NCBI GenBank assembly: GCA_016213825.1
Contig: JACQZP010000031.1
Span: forward strand, 106,379-170,378
Reading direction: 5' to 3'
DNA from: Acetobacterium woodii
GTDB lineage: Bacteria; Bacillota; Clostridia; Eubacteriales; Eubacteriaceae
DNA: 64,000 bases
The position numbers were made by a program, and so were the translations under genes. Below, one piece after another: positions 28,297 through 36,637 of the stretch. The notes under the pieces were generated by a model, which made no database searches, was not told the origin of the DNA, and was given only the letters and a program-made list of their open reading frames with translations. Each line of letters begins with the position of its first letter. The stretch's first letter is position 1.

Positions 28297-28613
28297 AAGT
28301 ATCCATCGCTTTCGCAAATAATTTCATTGCAATATTTTTTGGTTATTGACTTTATCATCCTAATCGTGGATGATAAAGGAGCTTTTAGAGGTGGTCGAAT
28401 CATTACAATAAATTAGAAATAGTCCTCTACAACTACACATTATAGCAAAGATTGTGTTTACATTAAAGGGAAAATCGAAAAAAGGCAATAAATTCAAAAA
28501 AAACATTTTGTCAACAGGCAATAATACTTGTAATTTTAAAGGAAAAAGTTTAAACCGCCTGTTTATGGGGATCAGATAAAGAGATTTTAATTATCAACTT
28601 TTAGGTGTGTATA

Positions 28614-28824
28614 TGTGGATAAGTCTAAAAAAAACAATCAACAGTTTGATTGAAAAAAAGAAAATCTAAAAATCCCATAGTAAGGGAGTTTTAGAGGGAA
28701 AGATGAACAATTTACATTACTTATCCACAAATAGTGGATAGAATTGATGGATATGTGGATAAATATGTTAATTATCCCCGAAAACTGTAGAATTATGTGG
28801 ATAGGAGGAGTTAATTGTGGATAA
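28614..28824. promoter_or_regulatory. cluster of DnaA boxes
   Basis: Four perfect 9-mers matching TTATCCACA on either strand lie at 28614-28622, 28721-28729, 28754-28762 and 28816-28824. There is one 8/9 match at 28796-28804 and weaker 7/9 matches at 28733 and 28772. An A/T-rich stretch (28430-28560) precedes them. The last perfect box overlaps the GTG start of the next gene. The density is far above chance. It could be an origin-like region, a DnaA titration site, or a DnaA-controlled promoter. Confidence 0.75.
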
Positions 28825-29572
28825 CTTTTTAAAAAAAGGGGAGCGAATCGAGGATTTGGGGCTTAAGGAACTGAAGATTATTCAAAATCCGGATTTTTTT
28901 TGTTTTGGAATGGATGCAGTTTTGTTATCCTGGTTCGTCGCCAGACGAACCAGGGGCGCCCTCCATATGATCGATTTGGGAACAGGGACAGGAATTATTC
29001 CTTTATTACTCTATGGAAAAACAACGGCCGCTTCGATTACCGGGTTGGAAATACAAGCACCGTTGGTAGAAATGGCCAGAAGAAGTATGGCCTTGAATGG
29101 TTTGTCTGCTCAAATCAAGATCATCGAAGGCGATATCAAAGATCCCGGTAGTGAGATTTTGCCAAACTATTACGATGTGGTGGTCAGTAATCCACCATAT
29201 ATGCGGGCAAAGGCTGGACTAAAGAACAATTGTGAAACAAAAACGGTATCTCGCCACGAAGTACTCTGCAATATCGAAGATATTCTTATTTTCAGTAAGC
29301 GAATGCTCAAAGATCGGGGACGGTTATTTCTGGTGCACCGACCGGAACGTCTTGGCGATATCATCTCACTGATGCGAACCTACAGAATTGAGGTCAAACA
29401 TTTGCAGTTTGTTTATCCATCGATCAAAAAAGAAGCCAATCTAGTCTTGATCGAAGCTCGTAAAAGTGGTAACCCCGGATTAAAAACAGATGCCCCACTG
29501 ATTGTTTATAATGAGGAAGGCCAGTATACCCGGGAAATTTATGACATTTACGGGATGACACCGCCGGAATAG
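28817..29572 (+). CDS. tRNA1(Val) (adenine-N6) methyltransferase-like protein
   Basis: A 251-residue class I SAM methyltransferase of the TrmN6/YfiC type. Motif I is DLGTGTGIIPLLL, and the catalytic N6-adenine motif is NPPY (VVSNPPYM). It probably methylates A37 of a tRNA. It starts with GTG after TAGGAGGAG. The start codon sits inside a perfect DnaA box, so bound DnaA could block its transcription. Confidence 0.85.
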   Translation: MDNFLKKGERIEDLGLKELKIIQNPDFFCFGMDAVLLSWFVARRTRGALHMIDLGTGTGIIPLLLYGKTTAASITGLEIQAPLVEMARRSMALNGLSAQIKIIEGDIKDPGSEILPNYYDVVVSNPPYMRAKAGLKNNCETKTVSRHEVLCNIEDILIFSKRMLKDRGRLFLVHRPERLGDIISLMRTYRIEVKHLQFVYPSIKKEANLVLIEARKSGNPGLKTDAPLIVYNEEGQYTREIYDIYGMTPPE

Positions 29573-29671
29573 GCATTTATTTGAATCTGCATTGGTCGGT
29601 AATTGCCAATGTGCAGTGAGTTTACATTCAGTTTAATAAATTTGATAAAACTATTTAACGAGGAGGCGGCG

Positions 29672-30277
29672 ATGGCATTTACTTACTTTTTCAGAGATTT
29701 ACAAACCCTGGAGCTAATCTGCGACCACGTGATTCCAGACCTGCTTTTAAAACCAGCGATTGAGATCTGGGATGCCGGTTGTGCAACGGGACCGGAACCT
29801 TATACCCTGGCGATGCTACTGCGCGATCGGATGGATTCCCGGCAGTTTAAAAATGTGATGATCCAGGCAACCGATATCGATGGTAGTGATCTTTTTGATA
29901 AAATTATTTTTGAAGCGGAGTATCCCCGGGAACAGGTTCAACGAATTCCGGCAGAAATTTTTGAGAAATACTTTATCAAGATTGAGAACAAAGATTATTA
30001 TCGCTTGACAGATGAAATACGGGGAGCAGTGACCTTTCAGAAGCATGATCTGCGGACGATGAACAGTATTGGCAGGGAGTTTGGTTTGATCTTATGTAAA
30101 AATGTCCTGCTCCATTTTAATGAAGCGGAACGGATCGATGTGATCGGTATGTTTTATGACTCCCTGATGGCGGGTGGATACCTGGCTATGGAACAAACCC
30201 AGAAGCTGCCAGCCGAATTTAAAGAATTATTTGAGCCGGTGGTGTCCAATGCCCAGATATATCGAAAAAATGAATGA
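29672..30277 (+). CDS. CheR-like SAM-dependent methyltransferase, catalytic domain only
   Basis: 201 residues. It has the CheR-type sequence (YFFRDLQTLELI, then the SAM loop DAGCATGPEPYTLAML, ATDID, and LCKNVLLHF) but lacks the N-terminal helical receptor-binding domain of full CheR (about 270 residues). It may act in chemotaxis adaptation or on another protein. ATG 29672 follows GAGGAGG; the extension upstream to 29603 has no ribosome site. It stands 99 bp after the tRNA methyltransferase gene. Confidence 0.8.
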   Translation: MAFTYFFRDLQTLELICDHVIPDLLLKPAIEIWDAGCATGPEPYTLAMLLRDRMDSRQFKNVMIQATDIDGSDLFDKIIFEAEYPREQVQRIPAEIFEKYFIKIENKDYYRLTDEIRGAVTFQKHDLRTMNSIGREFGLILCKNVLLHFNEAERIDVIGMFYDSLMAGGYLAMEQTQKLPAEFKELFEPVVSNAQIYRKNE

Positions 30278-30306
30278 AGAATCGACTAGAAAAATGGACT
30301 AAATAA

Positions 30307-30343
30307 AAAAGGTGTCCGGGACTTCTGTCCCGAACACCTTTTA
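30307..30343. terminator. bidirectional terminator between convergent genes
   Basis: AAAAGGTGT/ACACCTTTT with the inner stem CGGGAC/GTCCCG; runs of A and T flank both sides. Confidence 0.85.
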
Positions 30344-31309
30344 TTATGGGCGGCCACGTCGAGCCTTGAGAATGCGAATGTCTTCCCCGAGAAAGGGGAT
30401 CGTTTTAAAATAACCGGAGATCCGGGAGGACAGCCGCTCATCATAAAGGGTTTTAATTTTTAAAACCGTCAGATTACTGGAAATAATCATCTTTTTTTCG
30501 GCATTTAGCCGGCTATCAATCACCTCATAGAGCTGTTTCTGGCTGTATTCCGAAGAAAATTCAGCCCCTAAATCATCGATAATCAGCAGATCGCAGAGCA
30601 GCAGCGGCTCATAGATTTCAGTGGAGGTTTTCTTTTCCCGGAAAAGCTGATCTTGAATGCTGGCAACCAGGTGGGCAGCAGTGACATAAACAATCCCATA
30701 GCCTTTTTCGGTCAATTTATTGACAATACAATTGGACATGAAGGTTTTGCCAACCCCCGGCGGACCGGTAAACAGGAGCTGGTCTTCAATATTTTCAAAA
30801 TTTTGACAATATTTCAGCATATTTTGTTTAATACTGAGAGCATTGGAGCGATGGCTGGCCGAGCCCGAACCAATCGGCTGATCCGAATAGTAGTCCGGGT
30901 TAAAGGTCTCAAAGGTTTCTCGTTGCGCCCGGGTTTTCAAATCGTAGCTGGAAAAACTGATTTCAGCCAGACACTGGTTTAAACAAGAACAGATGCCCCC
31001 AGGTAGAATACCAGTGTCCTGACAAATTGAACAATAATAGGAGTGGGTCAGTAGGGTCTCATTTTCACCAGCCAATGTTTTTTTTCTAGTCTCAAGCTCA
31101 ATCATTTTCTGGCGGATGGCATCGCTTTTATCCAGATCGTTGGCGATGGTGGCTCGGGTGAGGGCAACCCCCATGCGGTTGATTTCGTCATCAAGGGCAG
31201 AAAGTTCGGGAATCCGATGATAAAGGGCTTCCTTTTTTTTTCGTTGTTTAAATTGATAGGCATTTTGTTTTTCAAGCAATAAGGCAAAGGCTTCGTTATA
31301 GGTCTTCAT
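30344..31309 (-). CDS. DnaC/DnaI-like AAA+ helicase loader
   Basis: 321 residues. An N-terminal helical region is followed by a four-cysteine zinc-finger-like motif (CSICQDTG ... CSCLNQC, about 93-112), then an AAA+ ATPase with Walker A GPPGVGKT and Walker B LLIIDDLG. This matches DnaI/DnaC proteins, which load the replicative helicase. It overlaps the dnaD-like gene by 14 bp, a replication pair that often occurs together. ATG lies within the end of that gene. Confidence 0.88.
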   Translation of the reverse strand: MKTYNEAFALLLEKQNAYQFKQRKKKEALYHRIPELSALDDEINRMGVALTRATIANDLDKSDAIRQKMIELETRKKTLAGENETLLTHSYYCSICQDTGILPGGICSCLNQCLAEISFSSYDLKTRAQRETFETFNPDYYSDQPIGSGSASHRSNALSIKQNMLKYCQNFENIEDQLLFTGPPGVGKTFMSNCIVNKLTEKGYGIVYVTAAHLVASIQDQLFREKKTSTEIYEPLLLCDLLIIDDLGAEFSSEYSQKQLYEVIDSRLNAEKKMIISSNLTVLKIKTLYDERLSSRISGYFKTIPFLGEDIRILKARRGRP

Positions 31310-32324
31310 CGTTTATCTCCAATTCCGGCCATAAATCTTCGGCATAATCAACTTCCATATCCAGATAAGCCTGTTTACGGGAATCACTCATCGGTTCAAG
31401 GGTTTCTTTTTGATCAAATTTTGGTTTAGGCTTGTCATTTTTAATATCTTCCAGGGTAGTAAAGCCCTGTTCATGCCAGTTTTTAAGAATTCCGTCAATA
31501 TATTTCATATTGGGTTTGTTGGTCCGGGACAGTGCCTGAACGATGATCTCCATAGAAAACCCATAGTCTTTAAACCAGGTATCCATCATCTGCCGCTCCG
31601 AAACCATGGGATTTCGTTGAATTCCCAGGTATTTAAAGATCTGATAATAGGCTGTCCGTTTATGAGCGGAGTCTTTAATATAGGCTTCGGCCTCGATGTG
31701 ATCCCGAACCTCGGCAGTATGAAAGCCTTTGGCCACCGTTTCCAGATAAGAGACCACCTGAGCTGGGGTAAAGGTGCGATCCTTTTTATTGATCATGTTA
31801 ATGGAATATTCCACAATCAGAATCACTGCTTCTGGGGTAAAGTTGTATTCATTCAACCAACGCTGAAAAAGAAAGGTCTCTTTTTTTGTGAGAATCCGGC
31901 TTTCGTACATATCCTGAATGGTGGTATACATTCGTTGAATCCGATCTTCCATGGTGTTGGAAGACTGGACATTTTTGGGAACGGTTGTTTCTGGGATATC
32001 CTCGTTTTTATAGAGAATGGTGCCAGTGATATTAAAAAAACGCACCAGTGCATCCCGGGTGCCGGTATATTCGATGGCGATGATTTTTTCGGATGCCCAA
32101 TAATCCCAGGCTTTCTTCACATCGGTTTCTAATAAGTTCAGGTCTTTGGCAATATCTTCATTACTGATGGGGGTCAAGCCTTGATTAAAGCATCGCTTCA
32201 AACCGTAAAGATAGACTTTCACATAGTCCCCCCGAGCCATGGGCATGTAATGGTTAATAAAAATATTCTCAATGGGGGTCACACCCAGATCATCATGGCT
32301 GGAAACTAATTCAAAACGATTCAT
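31296..32324 (-). CDS. DnaD-domain primosomal protein
   Basis: 342 residues. The N-terminal winged-helix part (about 1-115) and a C-terminal DnaD domain (about 200-300, with the YIDGILKNWHEQG motif) match DnaD/DnaB primosome proteins of Gram-positive bacteria. These remodel DNA at origins and recruit the helicase loader encoded next. The tail is acidic. ATG follows GAGGT. Confidence 0.88.
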   Translation of the reverse strand: MNRFELVSSHDDLGVTPIENIFINHYMPMARGDYVKVYLYGLKRCFNQGLTPISNEDIAKDLNLLETDVKKAWDYWASEKIIAIEYTGTRDALVRFFNITGTILYKNEDIPETTVPKNVQSSNTMEDRIQRMYTTIQDMYESRILTKKETFLFQRWLNEYNFTPEAVILIVEYSINMINKKDRTFTPAQVVSYLETVAKGFHTAEVRDHIEAEAYIKDSAHKRTAYYQIFKYLGIQRNPMVSERQMMDTWFKDYGFSMEIIVQALSRTNKPNMKYIDGILKNWHEQGFTTLEDIKNDKPKPKFDQKETLEPMSDSRKQAYLDMEVDYAEDLWPELEINDEDL

Positions 32325-32523
32325 TTTTTACCTCGAGTTATTTATTGATAATGACTATCAGGATTAAAATTCTTTAGTCAGAAAAATACCGTTACGATAT
32401 TATATCACATCAAATTTAATTTGTGAGGAATTCCTGTTTTCTTTAAACCGGGAAAAGATTTCTTAAGGAGTATAAGAAAACCAGGATTTACGATAAAAAA
32501 ACCGGATAAAATCAAGAGATTTC

Positions 32524-32551
32524 TTGATAATATCAAAACTTATGATATAAT
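32524..32551 (+). promoter_or_regulatory. promoter of murA
   Basis: TTGATA, 16 bp, TATAAT, about 45 bp before the start codon. Confidence 0.65.
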
Positions 32552-32596
32552 TACCAATTGGATATTGCATATATACTTGCACTGAAAGGAATAAAT

Positions 32597-33874
32597 ATGG
32601 ATGCTTTTATTATAGAAGGAGGTAACCCACTCCAAGGTGAGGTTACAATCTCCGGGGCAAAAAATGCTGTTCTGGGAATTATCCCGGCGGCGGTGCTTTG
32701 TGCCTGTTCAAGTAAAATAGAAAATGTTCCCGATATTAAAGATGTAAACAAAATGATTGTTATTCTTGAAAAATTGGGCGCTGAAATATATAGAGAAAAT
32801 GATACCCTAATTATAAATACCGAAAAACCGATTTCATATGATGTGTCGGATTATGAAGAGGAAACCGGCCAGATGCGAGCCTCTTATTATTTGCTGGGCG
32901 CTTTGCTGGGACGGTATCGAAAGGCGATTGTGCCTCTACCTGGGGGCTGCAATATCGGCGATCGACCGATTGATCAGCATATTAAAGGCTTTCAGGCCTT
33001 AGGCGCAACCGTGGTGATTGAACATGGTCAGGTAAAAATGGAAGCACCTGAACTCAGAGGTGCCCATATTTTCATGGACGTGGTCAGTGTTGGCGCAACC
33101 ATCAACATCATGCTGGCAGCCGTTCGAGCGGATGGTAAAACAATTATTGAAAATGCTGCCAAAGAACCCCACATCGTCGATGTGGCTAACTTTTTGAACC
33201 TGATGGGAGCAAACATCAAGGGTGCGGGAACAGATGTTATTAAGATTGTTGGGGTTGAAGAAATGCATGGCTGTGAATATTCAGTTATTCCCGATCAAAT
33301 TACTACCGGTACTTATATGATGGCAGCGGCTGCAACTGAAGGGGATGTTTTAATCAAGAACGTTATTCCCAAGCATATGGAAGCCATTACTGCTAAACTC
33401 AGTGAAATGGGAGTCATCGTTCGGGAAGAGGATGACGGTATCCGAGTCATTGGCAAACACCCCCTTAAGGCAGTCAACGTGAAAACCATGCCTTATCCGG
33501 GTTTCCCTACTGATCTGCAACAACCGATGGCTGTTTTAATGACCATTGCCCAGGGAACCAGTACCATTACCGAAAGTATTTTTGAAAGCCGCTTTAAATA
33601 TGTGGATGAGCTCCGTCGAATGGGTGCCAATATTTCGATTAATAGCCGGACTGCCAGCATTACTGGGGTGAAGACCTTATCGGCGACGAAGATCAGAACA
33701 ACTGATTTAAGAGCCGGTGCCGCCATGGTTATCGCCGGTTTGATCGCTGATGGCGAAACAAAAATCACTGAAATTGTCCATATTGACCGGGGGTATGAAA
33801 AACTGCAGGAAAATCTTCGCAATCTGGGTGCTGATATTCGTCGAATTTCTGAAAAAGATCCTGCTTGCCTTTAG
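32597..33874 (+). CDS. murA: UDP-N-acetylglucosamine 1-carboxyvinyltransferase
   Basis: A 425-residue EPSP-synthase-fold enzyme that transfers enolpyruvate to UDP-GlcNAc, the first committed step of peptidoglycan synthesis. The catalytic cysteine, target of fosfomycin in the family, is Cys118 in PGGCNIGDRP. ATG 32597 follows GAAAGGAA and gives the usual family N-terminus (FIIEGGNPLQGEVTISGAKN); the longer frame from 32558 overlaps the promoter. Confidence 0.93.
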   Translation: MDAFIIEGGNPLQGEVTISGAKNAVLGIIPAAVLCACSSKIENVPDIKDVNKMIVILEKLGAEIYRENDTLIINTEKPISYDVSDYEEETGQMRASYYLLGALLGRYRKAIVPLPGGCNIGDRPIDQHIKGFQALGATVVIEHGQVKMEAPELRGAHIFMDVVSVGATINIMLAAVRADGKTIIENAAKEPHIVDVANFLNLMGANIKGAGTDVIKIVGVEEMHGCEYSVIPDQITTGTYMMAAAATEGDVLIKNVIPKHMEAITAKLSEMGVIVREEDDGIRVIGKHPLKAVNVKTMPYPGFPTDLQQPMAVLMTIAQGTSTITESIFESRFKYVDELRRMGANISINSRTASITGVKTLSATKIRTTDLRAGAAMVIAGLIADGETKITEIVHIDRGYEKLQENLRNLGADIRRISEKDPACL

Positions 33875-34053
33875 AGAGATCAGATTGACGCAGAGGCAGG
33901 GTTTGATAAGATTAGCTTAAATACCATAAAGTTAGGTTAAGTCAGCTTTAAGCATCTTTCGCTAGGATAAACCTAACAATCCAGCTGGCCCTTGGCGCAT
34001 TTAAATGGAATGATTTTACAGATGTTTTTAAGAAATGAACAAGGGAGCAACGA

Positions 34054-34842
34054 TTGAAATTTTGTAGTTTATATAGTGGAAGTTCAGGAAACAGTCTATT
34101 TGTCTCAAACAACAGCACAAAAATACTCATTGATGCCGGTTTAAGCGGGAAACGGATCCAGAGTTCTCTAGATGCCATCGCAGAAAACCCCAATGAAATT
34201 GGTGGTATCATGGTGACCCACGAACACAGTGATCATATTCATGGCGTTGGCGTTTTATCCCGACGTTTTGATTTACCGGTTTACGCCAATGAAAAAACAT
34301 GGGAAGCGATGATGAAAGATTTGGGGAAAATTGCCGAACATAATATCAAGGTGTTTGATTTTGAAAAACCCTTTGACATTATGGATCTTCAAATTGAAGC
34401 CTTTAAAACATCCCATGACGCAGCGGATTCGGCTGGTTTCGTGATCAGTGACGGAAAAAAACGGGTCGGTATTGCCACCGATTCTGGCATTATCACTGCG
34501 GAAATGAGAAAAGCTTTGTGCGGCTGTGATTTGGTGGTGTTGGAGTCCAACCATGATGTATCGATGCTGGAAGCGGGATCGTATCCCTTCTATCTCAAAC
34601 AACGGATTAAGAGTGACTTTGGTCATTTGTCCAACGAGACGGCTGGCGATTTAGCTTTGGCTTTGGTTAAGGAAGGCACCCGGCAGTTGGTGTTGGCCCA
34701 TCTGAGTCAGGAAAACAATTATCCTCTGTTGGCCTATGAAACAACGGCACGGATCCTCACTCAGGCAGGCATTGCGCTGGAAGAGGATGTGACTCTTTGT
34801 GTGGCCAAAAGAAGTTGTGCCAGTGAGACAATTAACCTGTAA
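34054..34842 (+). CDS. walJ: metallo-beta-lactamase-fold hydrolase, WalJ/YycJ type
   Basis: A 262-residue MBL-fold protein with the di-metal motif THEHSDHIHG. It matches YycJ/WalJ, a nuclease-like protein encoded near walRK in many Gram-positive bacteria and linked to coordination of wall synthesis with replication. It starts with TTG after AAGGGAG. The htrA gene follows, as in the Bacillus yyc locus, but walRK itself is not here. Confidence 0.85.
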   Translation: MKFCSLYSGSSGNSLFVSNNSTKILIDAGLSGKRIQSSLDAIAENPNEIGGIMVTHEHSDHIHGVGVLSRRFDLPVYANEKTWEAMMKDLGKIAEHNIKVFDFEKPFDIMDLQIEAFKTSHDAADSAGFVISDGKKRVGIATDSGIITAEMRKALCGCDLVVLESNHDVSMLEAGSYPFYLKQRIKSDFGHLSNETAGDLALALVKEGTRQLVLAHLSQENNYPLLAYETTARILTQAGIALEEDVTLCVAKRSCASETINL

Positions 34843-34872
34843 AAGAGCTTCAACTAAGATTGGGGTGAATCA

Positions 34873-35973
34873 ATGAACGAAGATCTGAAAAAAGAAAAAA
34901 AACCGAATTCTCTTATCATTGGCATCATTGGTGCAATCATTGGCGGTGTAATTGTGGGAGTCTTGTTTCTTGGTGCAAACTTTTTTTTAAGCGGCAACAC
35001 TGTTATTCAAGGGGCAAAAAATGAGATTGTGGTCAACGAGGGCTCTGCGGACACAATCGTGGAAGCGCTGGCTCAAACTGTTCCGCCTTCAGTGGTGGGG
35101 ATTGAAACGACTGCAGTACAAATGACAAATTTAGGACCTCAGCAAGCCACTGGGGTAGGTTCCGGGTTTATTTTAACCAGTGATGGTTACATCGCCACCA
35201 ATCAGCATGTAGTGGCGGATGGCAATTCAATGAAGGTATCCCTGGCAGATGGAAATACCTATGATGGTAAGCTAATCTGGTCCGATGCCAGCCTTGATTT
35301 AGCGATCATCAAAATTGATGCAAAAAATTTACCGGTCCTTGAACTGGGCGATTCAGACAAGGTTGTTGTGGGCGAATTGGCAGTCGCAGTCGGAAACCCC
35401 ATGGGATTAAATTTTGAACGAACGGTCACTTCAGGAATTGTTTCGGCCTTGAATCGGAGTATTCCTTTGGATAATGGTTTGGCTGAGGATTTGATTCAAA
35501 CAGATGCATCCATTAATTCTGGCAACAGTGGTGGACCCTTGGTTGATAAAAAAGGTGCTGTCATTGGAATCAACTCATACAAATTGTCTACTGGCGAGGG
35601 CATGGGTTTTGCTATTCCAGTGAATATTCTCAAGCCAATCCTTAATGAAATTGTTGCAACTGGCAAATTTAATTCAGTCGTTATGGGCATCACCGGATAT
35701 GATCGTGCCATTGCCGATTATTATTTGGCTGACAGCGGCGTCAACTTTGACAAAGGTATTTATATTGCATCGGTACAGCAGGGTGGCGGAGCTGCCAATG
35801 CCGGATTAGCTGTGGGAGATATCATTACCCAGATAAACGGAGTGGATATCAATACGATGCTGAAGATGAAAGAAGTTCTTTATGCCGTCAATGCTGGAGA
35901 AAAAGTCTCGGTCACCTTTGAGCGCAATGGTCAGAGCCAAACTAAAGATGTCGTCGTTTCAGCAGGGCAATAA
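34873..35973 (+). CDS. htrA: HtrA/DegP-family membrane-anchored serine protease
   Basis: 366 residues: a short cytoplasmic lead, a membrane anchor (about 14-40), a trypsin-like domain with His112, Asp142 and Ser219 (GNSGGP), and one C-terminal PDZ domain (about 275-360). It acts outside the membrane on misfolded proteins. ATG lies 31 bp after walJ behind GGGGTG, so the two are probably one operon. Confidence 0.92.
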   Translation: MNEDLKKEKKPNSLIIGIIGAIIGGVIVGVLFLGANFFLSGNTVIQGAKNEIVVNEGSADTIVEALAQTVPPSVVGIETTAVQMTNLGPQQATGVGSGFILTSDGYIATNQHVVADGNSMKVSLADGNTYDGKLIWSDASLDLAIIKIDAKNLPVLELGDSDKVVVGELAVAVGNPMGLNFERTVTSGIVSALNRSIPLDNGLAEDLIQTDASINSGNSGGPLVDKKGAVIGINSYKLSTGEGMGFAIPVNILKPILNEIVATGKFNSVVMGITGYDRAIADYYLADSGVNFDKGIYIASVQQGGGAANAGLAVGDIITQINGVDINTMLKMKEVLYAVNAGEKVSVTFERNGQSQTKDVVVSAGQ

Positions 35974-36024
35974 AAAAGAAAATCGTTTTCAATTGAAAAA
36001 ATATGAAAAAAATTGGAAACCCCA

Positions 36025-36053
36025 TTGACACTCGGTTTTCAAGGTGCTATAAT
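36025..36053 (+). promoter_or_regulatory. perfect sigma-A promoter of the amt1 leader
   Basis: TTGACA, 17 bp, TATAAT: full consensus at both elements with ideal spacing. It starts a leader of about 580 nt before amt1 with two terminators, so transcript elongation rather than initiation is the likely control point. Confidence 0.92.
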
Positions 36054-36076
36054 CAAAATCAATTCAAAGAGATTTG

Positions 36077-36103
36077 CACATAACATCAAGGAAGATGGAT
36101 GTG
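36077..36103 (+). promoter_or_regulatory. hexaloop hairpin P1 of the amt1 leader
   Basis: CACAT, AA, CATC, loop AAGGAA, GATG, G, ATGTG: nine base pairs in two segments closing an AANGNN loop with C-G at its base. It forms the first half of a dual-hexaloop ANTAR-type element. Confidence 0.75.
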
Positions 36104-36154
36104 GGAATCGAGAATTGAAAAAAATAAAGAACAACGAATAAATTGAAACATATA

Positions 36155-36203
36155 TTATCAATGGCGATAACAGGAATTCCTGTTATCACCATTTTTTATT
36201 TTT
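36155..36203 (+). promoter_or_regulatory. hexaloop hairpin P2 overlapping terminator A (amt1 leader)
   Basis: TTATC, loop AATGGC, GATAA (36155-36170) shares its 3' half with the 5' arm of an intrinsic terminator (GGCGATAACAGG/CCTGTTATCACC, 36163-36190, then TTTTTTATTTTT). The two structures cannot coexist, so protein binding to P2 would prevent termination. Confidence 0.85.
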
Positions 36204-36307
36204 CCGGGTTGTGGAGAATCCTTACAAGGTTACTTTTGAATGTCGACATACCAGGAATAGAAAATAAAGACCAATATGTTTTAGATGATTTGCTTAATCA
36301 AATTCAA

Positions 36308-36351
36308 TTATCAACGGCGATAACAGTTTAACTGCGATCGCTGTTTTTTTT
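36308..36351 (+). promoter_or_regulatory. second hexaloop hairpin overlapping terminator B (amt1 leader)
   Basis: TTATC, loop AACGGC, GATAA (36308-36323) overlaps the 5' arm of a terminator built from GCGAT/ATCGC and CAGT/ACTG, followed by eight T. It is nearly identical to the first P2 but has no convincing P1 of its own, so the two attenuators sit in series. Confidence 0.8.
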
Positions 36352-36467
36352 AGAGTTAATTGGGGTAAGTAAATGATGTTATTTAGATAGTTAAGATTGA
36401 GGATTTACACAGCAGTTTGATAAATTGGGATAAGAGCAATTCGAAATAATCTATTTGTTTTAATGAT

Positions 36468-36531
36468 AATTGTTTATCAGCTTGTATGGATTTATATCTG
36501 CACAAATTACGATGTACAATGATAAACAATT
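36468..36531 (+). repeat. 12-bp inverted repeat in the amt1 leader
   Basis: AATTGTTTATCA at 36468-36479 is matched exactly by its complement at 36520-36531, with TTGTA/TACAA inside and GTTTTTG after. It may be a third terminator. The left arm is also part of a 16-bp palindrome TGATAATTGTTTATCA that could be an operator. Confidence 0.5.
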
Positions 36532-36637
36532 GTTTTTGAAAGTAGCTTTTAGAACTTTTTGACAATGTTGGATAAATACAGCGATCTTCTATAAAAGATC
36601 AGTAAAGATCAAAATTTAAAGAAAAGAGGAAGTTAAG

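Noticed and set aside
31410..32132. 240-codon open frame antisense to the dnaD-like gene
   Set aside because: It lies entirely inside a clear DnaD-domain gene, has no ribosome site, and its composition is that of a shadow frame.
36143..36331. 62-codon open frame in the amt1 leader
   Set aside because: It spans terminator A and terminator B and has no ribosome site.
36025..36637. glnA-type glutamine riboswitch in the amt leaders
   Set aside because: That class is largely cyanobacterial and its conserved core is not visible; the hexaloop/terminator pairs explain the leaders better.
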